A stretch of DNA of 64,000 nt from Scalesia atractyloides. Taxonomy: Eukaryota; Streptophyta; Magnoliopsida; Asterales; Asteraceae. Within the stretch, counting starts at the first letter, position 1, and each line of letters opens with the position of its first letter. The stretch spans positions 62,664,102 through 62,728,101 of the forward strand of contig CAMTDV010001633.1 of NCBI GenBank assembly GCA_947069175.1. Reading direction: 5' to 3'. The notes under the pieces were generated by a model, which saw only the letters and a list, made by a program, of their open reading frames with translations, was not told where the DNA came from and ran no database searches. Below, piece after piece: positions 21,169 to 32,075 of the stretch. The position numbers were made by a program, and so were the translations under genes.

Positions 21169-21255
21169 AGCTTGGAGGATGATACAGTCAGCAAGAAAGT
21201 CATGAGATTGGCAAGTGTTCATTTCTGGCATAGTCTACCATTTGGTTGTTTTCAG
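21169..21255 (+). pseudogene. Unidentified exon fragment after the thiolase exons
   Basis: An 87-bp block between cag and gtaaat encodes SLEDDTVSKKVMRLASVHFW and HSLPFGCFQ. It is protein-like but not thiolase. A further open stretch follows another AG at 21371 (DHDWPDFTTVNYKIPDLLRQ), ending at a stop near 21496. Mixed exon origins suggest captured fragments. Confidence 0.4.
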
Positions 21256-21499
21256 GTAAATTCATACATCCTTTTCTGTTATTCATCAAGCTCATATATG
21301 TTTTGATGCAGTGTTGTTGCTTAATTACTGTGTTGATCTATGTATCTGTTTAACTGTGTTTCGGCTCTAGGATCATGATTGGCCTGATTTTACAACAGTT
21401 AACTACAAAATCCCAGACCTTTTGCGCCAAATTGCAGGCCACAACCCGTCTCGTCTCCCTCTAAACACATCCTACACCGTATATCCAGAATCTTAATGT

Positions 21500-22690
21500 T
21501 TCTGCAGGTCAGCTCTACAGTTGTAGGCAGTCTGTTTTGAAGGAGTCACCACAACATAAAATTTACCTTGATCGATACCCATCCATTCCACATAAATCCA
21601 AACCCCAATCCGAATTTTTTTTTGTTCCATCAGTCGTCTAATGCTTTTAACTATAAACTGCCTAGATGACTCCAACTTCCATAGCCTTTATCGTACCCTG
21701 CCCCAAACGTGTATGAACAAACTGCCATTTTTAGCGCAACCAATTCAGTGACTTCCATCAGATTGCTCGGTTGCCTGACCAATTAAATTCCAAATTTACA
21801 TTTTGACCTATTACTATTACCTGATCCGCAATCCGTGCATTCTTGTACCGCTCAATACTAAATAAATTAGGATACTTCACACATAACGGCTCATCGAAAA
21901 TCCAGGGCTCTTTCCAGAAGACAACCTATGTATTTCGACCCGGCATACCTTGAAACAAGCCAACCACGTCGATCCTCAAGGCAGCAAAGTCACTAGAAAT
22001 TTTCACCACTTGTTTCCAAGTTCCGGGTGCGGATAATTTAACCGGAATGAAGTTCCATAATCTCGTAATATTATGTAGACTCCATATTACCTTTCTCCAC
22101 AAGCAATTCCTATCCACTTTGAAGGGCCACCACCACTTTGCCAACATAGCCAAGTTTGCATCCCTAAGTGAACCAAACCCCAAACCCCCAGACTCCTTTG
22201 GTGCCATGAAATTCCTCCACGCCACCCAATTCGTTTTTTCTTGTTACGGTGACGTACCCCAAAGAAACTCTCTTCGAAGCCTTTCCAATTGCTTTATAAC
22301 TTGACAAAGTGCTTTATACAATGAAAAAAAGTAAGTCAGAAGTGCATTTAAAACCGACTTAACCAAAGTTATTCGCCATCCAAGGGAAAGAGTACTAGCC
22401 TTCCACAAAGCCAAGCGTTTTTTGAAAATGTTTACGACCGGTTCCTAATTTTTTATTAGGTTCATGTTTGCCCAACTTGAAGACCGAGATGTTTAGAAGG
22501 GAAAGACCCCCGGGCTTGCACCTCAAAACCAAAGCCATCATTTGCACTTGATCAAGTTAACCTTAAGCCCCGATGATAAATAAAAGCATCTCAAGATTCT
22601 ATTTAGGTTGACCACTCCCCAATAAATATCACATCATCCGCATATAAAAAATGCGATAAAGCCATACCTTGAGAAGAAACCGAGATGCCC
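21500..22690 (-). pseudogene. Degraded LINE (L1-type) reverse transcriptase, C-terminal half
   Basis: The minus strand from 22690 reads a YADD catalytic box (22633-22644) in ALSHFLYADDVIFIGEW. After breaks come LRCFYLSSGLKVNL, GWRITLVKSVLNALLTYFFS and LERLRREFLWG. Finally there is WVAWRNFMAPKESGGLGFGS (22225-21926) with LAMLAKWWW. This is the order of the RT thumb and C-terminal region of plant L1 elements. Stops after EWST and WGTSP, plus frameshifts, make it non-functional. The 3' end (low coordinates) is not sharply defined, and no poly-A tail was found. Confidence 0.8.
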
Positions 22691-22731
22691 TTGAACAAAC
22701 CTAATCATTTTGTAAAATAACATTAAATAAT

Positions 22732-22920
22732 CAAGGATTAGTTTATTAGTACGTGAACAAGATTGAAATATTATCATATCTTTTGTATGACATAGTGAAC
22801 AAGATTGAAATTTATCACATACTCTACAATACATGCGTTTCAGACGCTTGACGAGAACAAGTTTGAAATATGATCTAATGATCGTGTAACTTTTAATCAA
22901 GGATTAATTTATTAATACGT
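22732..22920 (+). repeat. Pair of 26-bp direct repeats about 163 bp apart
   Basis: aatcaaggattagtttatta (22732) recurs as aatcaaggattaatttatta (22895), each followed by gtacgt or atacgt. The phrase gaacaagattgaaat also recurs at 22745 and 22797. Confidence 0.6.
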
Positions 22921-22974
22921 CCCAATATTCGCGTATCATATATTACGGAACCATCATCGAACATAAATAGAACT

Positions 22975-23422
22975 AAGGGTGTGAGGAGCGTCACCCCAAT
23001 TTATCCGATGAACCCAAATCAACCAACCAACCAACCCTTAAGTGACACCCCATTGCAACCCAAAATAGACGAATGAACCTGATTAATTTCAGCGATGTTC
23101 CCGATTTACATGTTGAACTCAGATCGGTCCAAGGGTGTTTTGGGGGTTTCTGGGAACCCCTCCGGTTTGAAAAAAATAGTGGAAACCTTGTATGATTTGA
23201 AAAAAAAGTTAGTGAAACTTAGTGAGAATCTACCAAAAGGAACCTTCTGCAAAAAATTCCTGGATCCATCAAACCGAACCCAATTTCTAACCTTTTCACA
23301 CGTTCTTTTTCTCTATTACTCCCGAGTTCACTAGCCAAAAAAATCCATCCCGATTCACACCCCGACGCGATTGCGGCGGTGTACATGAACCCGATTCTAT
23401 CCTGAAGACGCCCTCATACCTT
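22975..23422. mobile_element. MITE with about 16-bp terminal inverted repeats
   Basis: Left AAGGGTGTGAGGAGCGTC (22975-22992) is inverted at the right as GACGCCCTCATACCTT (23407-23422). It is about 448 bp long and has no supported coding sequence. No clear target duplication was identified. Confidence 0.5.
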
Positions 23423-23473
23423 GAAAGTTAAAACACGGTCTTATAGTCATATAACACATGTTGTACTTATAAA

Positions 23474-24000
23474 ACTAGTTTTTTCCCTGCCTGCGTTGTG
23501 GGGCACTAAGTCGAATATTTTTCTCTCATAACATGTGGGTCTGTGCTTCGGTTACTTGTACATACGACTCATAACACGATCTAAAAATATTACATCGAGT
23601 CAACCAATTAAAACAAAATACTACCATAGTTTTGCTAAAAAAAACTAAAATGATGGAAACACTATAATTTTAATCTGGGGTAAAATTGTAGTTTTTCAGG
23701 ACAAATGAGCGTGTGTTAGACAACCGACTGTCACGAATAAAAATTACACTAATTCAACCAATTAAAACAACACTACCATAATTTTATTAGAAAAAGCTAA
23801 AACGACGACGTCACCCTAATTTTACACGAGGGTAAAAATCGTAATTTCACAGGGGAAAAAACAAAAAGGATGACAAAACTATAAATTTAAGCTGAGGGCA
23901 AAGTTGCAATTTGGTTGGGATGGAAAAAACAAAACCAATGAAAAAAAAAAATATAAATTTAAAGTGACAAAATCGTAATTTAGGTTAACCAGGAGAAATG
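23474..24000 (-). mobile_element. Helitron-like non-autonomous element, copy 2
   Basis: The minus strand ends GCCCCACAACGCAGGCAGGG then AAAAAACTAGT. Its first 300 bp align with copy 1 at 12332. The body again carries gggtaaaaatcgtaatttc-like repeats. It is shorter than copy 1, and its 5' end is not defined. Confidence 0.55.
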
Positions 24001-25023
24001 TCAGCATATTAGCTGCTGTCCATTTCAACCAATGTTTGTTGTTATAGGTAAAGGTAATTGTTTTAAAATCAATATAAAAGTATAAAACCTTCATACAAAT
24101 AGGTAATTCTGTGATTTTCTGATAATATTAAGCTGAAAATGAATACTGTAACATGTAGAAGGATTGTGGGGTTGCGTGACGGAGACGTAAGAGTGAGGAA
24201 TAAGAATAAGAACAGGTGGCGCGTGCTATGAATTGGAATCTCCTCCACTGACAAATAAACAGATGCCGGTCCATTTATTCGACTCGACACACCCAACATT
24301 ACCCTGTACTGGCCCATGGGCCCCCACTACTCAATCAAACTTACCTTTGTTTGCCTGCTTCTTCCTTTTAGTTTCATTTGTGACTTTTAAGTATAACATA
24401 TGATCTTGAAGTATTTTTTTATGAACCTAAAACACCTTGTTTTTAACAACTACAAATATCTTGTGATCAATATCACCTTACTTAAATAATATTACGTACA
24501 CTATATATGTCATTGTGAACATATCACTTTAACCCAACATTTCAGTTATATGGTTTAAGAGACAAATTGGTTTCGGTTAAAAGGGAGATTTAGTTATTGG
24601 TTTCCTTGGTATCAAAAGATATTTAAACTATGTTGTCGTTTATGTGTTTCAGCCAACGGGCCTCAGAGATTGACGGATGCAAAAAATCTATGTTCGTTGC
24701 CCATGGTTTTTGATGCAACCAACAATATATCTTCAATGAAAGGCATTCGTTTATAAGGACTTTCTTATTGAAAGCTTTGGTGCAACATGTGATGTCGGAG
24801 ATTACGCAACATATATACGATTAACTACACCCGAGGTATTGATCCGGTTTTAGTTGTAATATTTCATGGCTTAAATCACAAGCCTCTTGATCTTCATTAA
24901 CTGGTAGTGTTCAAGACCAATATTGGAGAACAACGTTGTCGAAAATCAAAGAATGTCCATCATGGTTTCATTCTGATAGCCAAACATTGTTGTTTTGCTT
25001 TATGATCACTTCTCATTCCCGTA
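24001..25023. other. No gene seen
   Basis: AT-rich DNA. A minus-strand open stretch at 24069-24317 and a hydrophobic one at 23879-24094 lack family features. Confidence 0.5.
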
Positions 25024-25026
25024 TAA

Positions 25027-25339
25027 GTGGTTGTTTGACAACTTTTGAATGGTTAAGTGCTGAATGAATAAAAGGTCTGAACCATTAAGTGTTGAACCAG
25101 TAAGAGGTCTGAACCATTAAGAGCCAGTATAATGCTTAACCGTTCAGAGACAAATTTCTGACCAATTCAGATTAGAGGTCTTACCATTCAGACTCAGTAT
25201 AATGCTTAATCATTCAGAGGCAAATGTTTGACCCATTCATACATTTGCTCGCGAAACAAACAGTCTGAACAATTAAGTGTTGAACCAGTAAAAAGTCTAA
25301 ACCATTAAGAGCCTCATTAAAAGATAAACAAACAGCCCC
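25027..25339. mobile_element. Tourist-like MITE (313 bp) with TAA target duplication
   Basis: Left GTGGTTGTTTGACAAC and right AACAAACAGCCCC are inverted termini (GGGGCTGTTTGTTT type), flanked by TAA at 25024-25026 and 25340-25342. The TIR and 3-bp TAA duplication fit Tourist/Harbinger MITEs. The interior repeats ctgaaccattaag-type phrases, and the two halves partly mirror each other. Confidence 0.7.
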
Positions 25340-25630
25340 TAAGTGTCTATGGGCTGTTGAAACACCAGTGATGATTTGCTTGAGATGCCTATTAATCCAT
25401 ACACTCACCTATAATGTGGTTAGAATAAAAACATGTCTGCAAGTTCATCAAACCTAATACACCAACATGGCAACATATAAAAACACTTGAATAAATCGTG
25501 TCTTACATTTTTTTAACAACTTTATATAGAGAAAGCGCAAGCAAAAAGCTGAGAAAGAAATTACAAAATGTGTCCTAAATCAAAAGCACACCATTTATCC
25601 CATCGGGACTGCATTTATATCTATTAGACT

Positions 25631-25755
25631 AGTGGGTATGGTTAGGCTCATCATTGGGAGGATGGGCCGTCACGTCAGCGCCACGTAGACGTATGATAGA
25701 TGTGAGGATGGACCTAAAGGGGATGGACCTAGGAGGTGGGTGGATGAACCCCTTA

Positions 25756-25791
<36 letters not shown>

Positions 25792-25925
25792 TAGGTGTGT
25801 GAGAGAAGTGAAGGCACGGCATCAGCGGCAAGAATTGGCCAGGTGTGCCGGGGCTGGGCCTAAGGGAGCGGTATGAGGGTCCGGTGCCGGGCCTTGCCGG
25901 GCATATGCCGGCCCCCATACCCACT
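25631..25925. mobile_element. MITE (295 bp) with perfect 11-bp terminal inverted repeats
   Basis: AGTGGGTATGG (25631) is exactly inverted as CCATACCCACT (25915). The interior is GC-rich near the right end (gccggggctgggcc). An (ATGT)n run sits in the middle. No coding sequence is supported. Confidence 0.65.
25759..25792. repeat. (ATGT)n microsatellite inside the MITE
   Basis: tatatatatgtatgtatg continues as seven or so tandem atgt units. Confidence 0.9.
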
Positions 25926-26416
25926 AACCTTATTTACCCAAATAAAATACATCCTCCTTAATCAAACACCTTGAGCACAGGAATTTTCAGTGTCGAATAT
26001 GTTGGTTATCACAAAATATGAACAAACTTATTTCATGGGTAAATATTTAAAATGTTAAATGCTTTTTGTTAGGTTAATTTCTTTTTTTATTACAACACTA
26101 TACAAAGTATACGATTACACCATGTGCCCTTGATTAACTCAATCTTTGCCACATCACTATCAGGCGACCGTCATGTAAGAATTTAAGTAATAATTATATA
26201 CCCAATAACTAAGTATTCTGGAATAATAAAATATGAAAAAGTCATAATTAGTTAAAAGGGGCGGACCTCATCTCTCAAGGGGTTTGGTGCCCATTAATGC
26301 AAGGACGGGGTCGCCATTCGCGCCCTGGCACGATGTTTAACGCCCCAATATTGATTTGACATGAAAACATTATCCAACAATACTTACATTAAAGTAAATA
26401 AAAATATTACGTAAGA

Positions 26417-26703
26417 ACACGCAGAGTGGTGGGGTGATATAGAAGCCCCTCCACATCGGGAACACCGGCTCATGGGGTGATGTGGTGGTGAGGGCGAGGG
26501 ATTCTTCACTGGTATGGGGCAATTGTTGTGGTGAGGTGGCGGTTTTTCATTGGTTGGTGGATTTTGGGTTGGTTTAAATTGGTTTTTGTTTATTTATTTT
26601 ATTTTATAAAAACGACACTTTTACGTCCTTTTCACCCCGTGTTTTTTACCACATCTTGCCACATGACACTTAATACACACTCTTCATACGCCCCACTCTG
26701 TGT
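26417..26703. mobile_element. Putative MITE (about 287 bp)
   Basis: acacGCAGAGTGGTGGGGTG on the left is inverted on the right as cGCCCCACTCTGTGT, allowing a 2-base gap. There is no clear target duplication. Confidence 0.45.
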
Positions 26704-27960
26704 ATTTTCCAAAACTAAGGAAACAACAAAAAGTTTGAAAAATAAAATAGCAAAGGGTAAAAAGTAAAACGGGTGAATTTAACGTGATTAGTGGGTAAGC
26801 GAGAAATCCGGCAAGACCGACATATGAAATACGACGGAATGGGAAAACGACGACGGATTAGTGATAAAGGCGGAGAGACATTCCAATAATTGCACCCCCA
26901 CGCTAATCCGACAGTCATGATTTTGTGTTATGTATTTATATGCATGGATCTTTGGTTGGAATCATCAGTCGCCATCACGACCACACCGTAATTTAGTTTC
27001 CTTAAGTTTTGGCTTTTCTCTTTTGTCGTTTCTCTCTACCCAAAATTCTGTCCCATGTCCTTTTCATAGCTTCTATCCAACTTATAGACAACGTTTTAAT
27101 AACAACAAATATGATTTTATTTTATTCGACTAGAAAGTTAACACAAGTTCACTGTACTCGAATTTAAATCATCTTGTGTTCAAGTTTAAGGTTAGAGATG
27201 TTAAATGTTTGAATTTGATCGAAAAAAGTTGAAGTTAGTGATTCAAATTCCCTTTTTGGTTTCAAATTAAGTTACGAATTTGTGAGTCCTGAACCGAACC
27301 GAACCGAACTGAAATGATCACATGGATTCATATTGTATTTAACGGCAACTTAACACAACAGCAAACAAGTCTTTCAAAATTTCTACTATAATCAATCAAA
27401 GTTTTGTTTTTTTTTTGCTATTCAAAAGTCACTCAGCTTTAGAGTAAAAATACTTAATGTTTGATTTATTAGAATAAGTGACGCAAATGAAATATATATG
27501 AATATTTGTTACAGTTTAGCGATAATTTTTTTCGTTAGATGTTACCCTAGTTAGTTTTTTGCCGAAGCGGACTGTCACATAATCAATCCATGTCATCAAA
27601 CCTTTGCCACATAAGGAATCCATGTCATCTAAACATTGACTTATTTGTCACATAAGCATTTCATATCATCAAAACTTTAACTTTTTTTTGACACATAAGC
27701 AGTCCATATAAGCAAAAACAAGTTAGGTTAACCTCTAGTTAGTATGGGATCATACGTCATCAAAATATTGACTTATTTGTCATATGTTCAACGTTTATGT
27801 TTGGGGTAGATTTTTTGGCATTTAGGATACTGATGTTTCTTAGAGAATTGATAGAATCCGGATATATTTAATTTGTAGCAAGGATTCTGATAAAATAAAA
27901 TAAAATCATATTTGTTGTTATTTTAGGACCTTAGATCCTCATCCCAGGATCCTAACACCG
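26704..27960. other. No gene seen; short diverged repeats
   Basis: 27560-27720 repeats the phrase catgtcatcaaacc / cacataag at intervals of about 40-50 bp. 27290 has ccgaaccgaaccgaac. Nothing coding is supported. Confidence 0.45.
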
Positions 27961-27984
27961 GTAACTTTATCAATAATAATTCAT

Positions 27985-28640
27985 TATATTAACGATTTCA
28001 TGCAGGTTGTAGGAGTCAATCCTAATATGGCAAGAGAACTGAAAAAACTAAGAGCCATGATCTCTAGTGTATCAGGAGTAGTACACCCGATACCAGAAGT
28101 GTCTCATGAAAGTCATAGGGTCTCTAGGTTTGCTCCCCCAATCTGCAGCACCAAGATCCTAAAAAGATTTCAAACTCTAATATGAAGTTGTAAGATGGAA
28201 TTACCGACTCTGAGGAACACGTGGCTCAATATAGGGAACGAATGTATATTAATCACATTCCATCAGATCTCAAGGAAGCTTGCTTGTATAAAGGATTTGG
28301 ATCCACTTCAATAGGATTAGCCTTAAAATGGCTACTCAGCATTCCTCCATACTTTATCACTATCTTTGCTCATTTAGTTAATTTGTTTAACAATCATTTT
28401 GCTTGCAGCAGAACATTTGAAAGATTAACTAGTGATCTTTACATGGTTACATAGGGTCAAGACGAGTCCTTAAGTGACTACGTGAGTAAATTTGGTAGAG
28501 AATCCTTGGAGATTCCAAACCTGGATATTGCTATAGCATTTTAAGCTTTCAAGATGGGACTTCAAAAAGATTCTCAATTTTATGAAGATTTAGTTATGAA
28601 TCCTTATAGGAACCCGGGCTAAGTCCATAACATTCTTTGT
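27985..28640 (+). pseudogene. gag: Tat-lineage gypsy Gag fragment
   Basis: Frames read MARELKKLRAMISSVSGVVH (28027 on), then HVAQYRERMYINHIPSDLKE and ACLYKGFGS..KWLLSIPPY. After a stop come QDESLSDYVSKFGRESLEIP and FYEDLVMNPYRN. This is the retrotransposon gag core. It matches 45433-46030 closely, so both derive from one Tat-like family. Several stops and frame changes are present, and no protease or RT follows. Confidence 0.75.
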
Positions 28641-29148
28641 ACTCATTTTAATTTCAATCTTAGTGGAGCTGTGTAGTTTCCAGATCCCGGGTATTTTGCG
28701 CCGAAGATCAACTTTACGAAGGAGATCAAGGGCTTTTCCCCCGTAACATATCGTTTGTATTGGTTATTATTCATTATTTAAACACTTGTTTGTCAAAAAT
28801 TAAAGTTTTTATCAAATTAAATCATCACATAACTCATCTTCAGAATTGAGGATCATGACAGTAAACTCAGGATCTCTGATATAATGTATAACATTTTTAC
28901 AAGCACCTAACTCCCTTTCATATTTTGGTTGTTAAATTCTTCATATAATTTTTTGACCAAAACAATTTTGCACCTACCGTAAGGCAAGTTGTGCTTTCCA
29001 TCATAAAATTTATGTTAAAATTCCTTTTGAATCAATTTCTTGCAAAATTAGTTTCTAAAATGGATTCTCAACCAAAATCCTCGTCAAACAGATCTTCTTA
29101 ACTACTAGAACAATTTGAAGATAACCGAACTTTTTACTAAAACAATTA
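28641..29148. other. Flank of the composite insertion, Athila 3'-region-like in part
   Basis: The last 50 bp (gaagataaccgaactttttac then taaaacaatta) are nearly identical to 45175-45208, an uninterrupted paralogue of the insertion site. AATTA at 29144-29148 is one half of the target duplication. Confidence 0.6.
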
Positions 29149-29368
29149 TGTCACACCCCAACCGATGGTGGAAACATCGAGGCGGGACAAGAGATTGCTC
29201 ATTGCTCATAAATACTAATTGCAACAATATTTAATTAAACCAGATTTCATTTCATAGCAAAAATTGTCATACAATACAAGGGATTTCAAAATACAACAAC
29301 AGCAAAGGGCAAAATTTGATACAACATTTGTAAACCTAAACGTCTATATGTGTATCTAGTCATCAACA
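29149..29368 (-). repeat. Family-2 LTR, left copy, first segment
   Basis: It aligns with the starts of the LTRs at 40283 and 54338 (fatty phrase tgtgtatctagtcatcaaca). It is broken at 29369 by the family-1 LTR. Confidence 0.85.
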
Positions 29369-29745
29369 TGTCACACCCCCGACCCGCAGCGGAATAAGAG
29401 TCGGGGCATAATTGGGTTATCACCAAAGCTCATGATGTTTACTAATATGTTTCATATTTATTAAATTCAAAATTACATCCTCAATATTCCAAACAAGTTC
29501 ATACAATTACAAAGAAAAGTAACTAAACAAACTATCCAAAGTCTAAACCGATTTATTCTTCTAAGCCATCCTATATGTTTCTTGCTGCAACTGGATCACC
29601 TGTATCATGTGTAAAAAATGGGGTTTTTGGGTCAACAAAAGTTGGCGAGTGAACCTTGTTAGAAAACATTTATTATTGATTTCTTGTAGTAATTAATTAT
29701 GGAAAATTGTGCAATAACATATGTGAGCAAACGTAACTAAACATA

Positions 29746-29803
29746 CAATAACAATAACAATAACAATAACAAACAATAACAAACAATAACCAAACAATAA
29801 CAA
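29746..29803. repeat. (AATAAC)n microsatellite in the LTR
   Basis: About nine units of aataac and acaaac variants. Confidence 0.85.
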
Positions 29804-29865
29804 ATCACCTTGCATGAATATATGACATGAATGACAATGTATATGTTGGCAATGTCACGTTCACG

Positions 29866-30036
29866 CTCATAGGTAATGGGGAACGGTTCCGCTCATAGGT
29901 AATGGGGAACAGACGGCCTATGATGAAATGTATGTGCGATCAAGGCTCAATCAAACGGAGCCGATCGTATGTTGGCAATGCCTCGTTCACGCTCATAGGT
30001 AATGGGGAACGGCTCATGCTCATAGGTAATGGGGAG
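29866..30036 (+). repeat. Four-copy short repeat gctcataggtaatgggga in the LTR
   Basis: Copies begin near 29866, 29892, 29991 and 30018, in two pairs. They arise from a duplicated block that includes tatgttggcaatg. The solo LTR at 5707 has only a degenerate counterpart. Confidence 0.7.
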
Positions 30037-30543
30037 CGGTGGCCTATGATAATGTATGTACTGAAAATGATAAATTTAATCTAAACATTAACCACACAAA
30101 CAGTTGATACATATTGAATACACATTTGATCATGGATATGATGGATGCACAAATGTTTAAATGTAATATAATAAGACACATGATACACCCCAAAAACGTG
30201 ATTAAAACAGGGAATTTGTAGAGATTCACTCACTTTGGGTGCGTTCGGTTGGTGATGTTGAATACGCACGAGTTTAGAGGATTGATCGACGAGGAATAAC
30301 TAACCTAAATAATAACGAAAAGGTACGGTAAATAAGTGGATTTTATTAACAATTTTAATAGGATTTTTAGATATATTTTTGTGTGTTTAAGATCATTTTC
30401 TAACCTTAAAAATATTATTTTTAAGTATTTTTAACTGATTTTTAAATTAAATAAATAAATAAAAATATATAAAAAAATTGTTGACTTTTGACTTTGACCG
30501 TTGACTTTGACTTGTTGACCGGTTCGGTCGTGTATATTGTTTG

Positions 30544-30618
30544 CACTGAGTGAGGTTCGAACTTGTGACCTCCTGTACACGTGCACGCAGCTCTACCAAC
30601 TGAGCTACGTGTCTAACC
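30544..30618 (-). other. tRNA-like module a' in the family-1 LTR
   Basis: The minus strand TAGCTCAGTTGGTAGAGC matches an exact A-box, and AAGTTCGAACCTCAC forms the T-arm-like B-box. Confidence 0.7.
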
Positions 30619-30713
30619 TGAAATATTTCTGTTTTTAATTATATTTATATACTATTTAATTTATTCAAAATTCATTTATTTTAAAAGGATTTTAATTCTA
30701 TCGAACCGGTGCG

Positions 30714-30788
30714 CAATACAGGTCTCGAACCCGGGACCTGTTGTTTAACGTTGCACACAGTCCACCGTTGGACTGTGTGTCTAACCTG
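30714..30788 (-). other. tRNA-like module b' in the family-1 LTR
   Basis: The minus strand has AGTCCAACGGTGGACT in the D-arm place and CCCGGGTTCGAGACC in the T-arm place. Confidence 0.6.
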
Positions 30789-30882
30789 TTTAAAACACTT
30801 GTTTTTATTTCTCTTATATACTAACTGGAAGTTTCCGTATTTGGGTTTTATAAAAAGTCTGAATATTGTGACGAATCGGAAC

Positions 30883-30950
30883 AAGGACAGACTCGAACCC
30901 GGGACTCTATGATTCAAATGCACACCACCGCTGGACTGTGTGTCTAACCC
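30883..30950 (-). other. tRNA-like module c' in the family-1 LTR
   Basis: The minus strand has CCAGCGGTGG followed by CCCGGGTTCGAGTCTG, the same order as module c. Confidence 0.55.
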
Positions 30951-31786
30951 GAGATATAACCCGATTTATATTAAATTTACATACAAACTATACTTCATCT
31001 TCTCCGTTAAACAACACAGACAATGATTATTCTACTGATCTTGTTTAATTCGATTGACGGACATATAATTGATTAAAATGAAATGGACAGGGAAGGTTTT
31101 GGGAATGAACATACCGGAAGATGATCTTTCTCAGAACTCCGGCGAAGTCGTCGGCTCTGTTTTATGAACTCCGCCTGAACGGGCCAATTAATAGTTTTGA
31201 TTAACCAAATTGTGAAATTGAATGACTAAACAAGAGTTATCAGAAGGTTTGAATGATTATACCGTTTCACAGCGCAATTTAGGAATTTTCAGAAAACTTC
31301 CGGCGAGTGTTGATTATCCGATATCGTTGTCTGGGATTGATTCTGATTGAAAGGTTTGAGTTAGCAAAAGTCTAACAACAGATAGAAGATGAAAGAATTG
31401 AGAAATTTACCGTTTTGATGAGTGTCACGGTTTTCCGGCGAAAGTCCGGCGATTTCAGAAAGCGATTCCGACGATCAGAAATTAGAGTAAAAGTGAAATT
31501 AGAGGTTCTGTGAGTGTTTTTGAGTCGCAAATGATGATATTGATAGAGTAATTCAGGAAGTAAAAGATTTCGGTTTCTAACTCCCAAATCATATGAATCA
31601 AAATAATAAAGACTGAATTGATTGAAATCGTGCGTCGTAATGGTTGCATCGGTTATAACCAGTAATATCAACACTCAAACGTCTGGAAAGTTGAAAGTCG
31701 ATTACCGGTTTCAGTTTGGCGCAAAACAGATGACTTCACAGATGAACTTATGTATTATTTGTTTCCTAGATTACACAAAGACATCA

Positions 31787-31856
31787 AGTGGCGGAGTGGT
31801 TAAGTGTTTGATGTTAAGGTTTTCCGGCTGACCCGGGTTCGAAACCCGGCAGCCCC
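31787..31856 (+). other. tRNA-like module d' (opposite strand) in the family-1 LTR
   Basis: GGCGGAGTGGTTAAG, then a perfect T-arm CCGGGTTCGAAACCCGG, ending GCAGCCCC. It resembles Leu/Ser tRNA 5' and T-arm halves. No credible acceptor pairing is seen. Confidence 0.65.
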
Positions 31857-32075
31857 TTTTTATTTTTAATTGCTTTATTTTTATTTTCTAATAATTTTAA
31901 TTTCCATATTCTAAAATGTTTATTAGTTATGTATTGTTTAAAATTAAAATAAGCATTAAATGAGCAACAAAAATTTGAAACTGATTATTCGATTAATAAA
32001 CGAAGCGGGTTTTGAAAACCCGTTTTTCGACGGATGTTACAGTATCCCCTACTTTTAGAAATTTCGTCCCGAAAT

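Larger units (their letters stand above)
29369..32041 (-). repeat. Family-1 LTR (2,673 bp), 3' LTR of a truncated element
   Basis: TGTCACACCCCCGACCCG to GGATGTTACA. It matches the solo LTR at 5707-8266. It is followed on the right by agtatcccctacttttagaa, which on the minus strand is a polypurine tract ending at the LTR, so this is the 3' LTR of a minus-strand element. It contains an (AACAAT)n run (29746-29803), four copies of gctcataggtaatgggga (29866-30036) and four tRNA-like modules. Confidence 0.85.
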
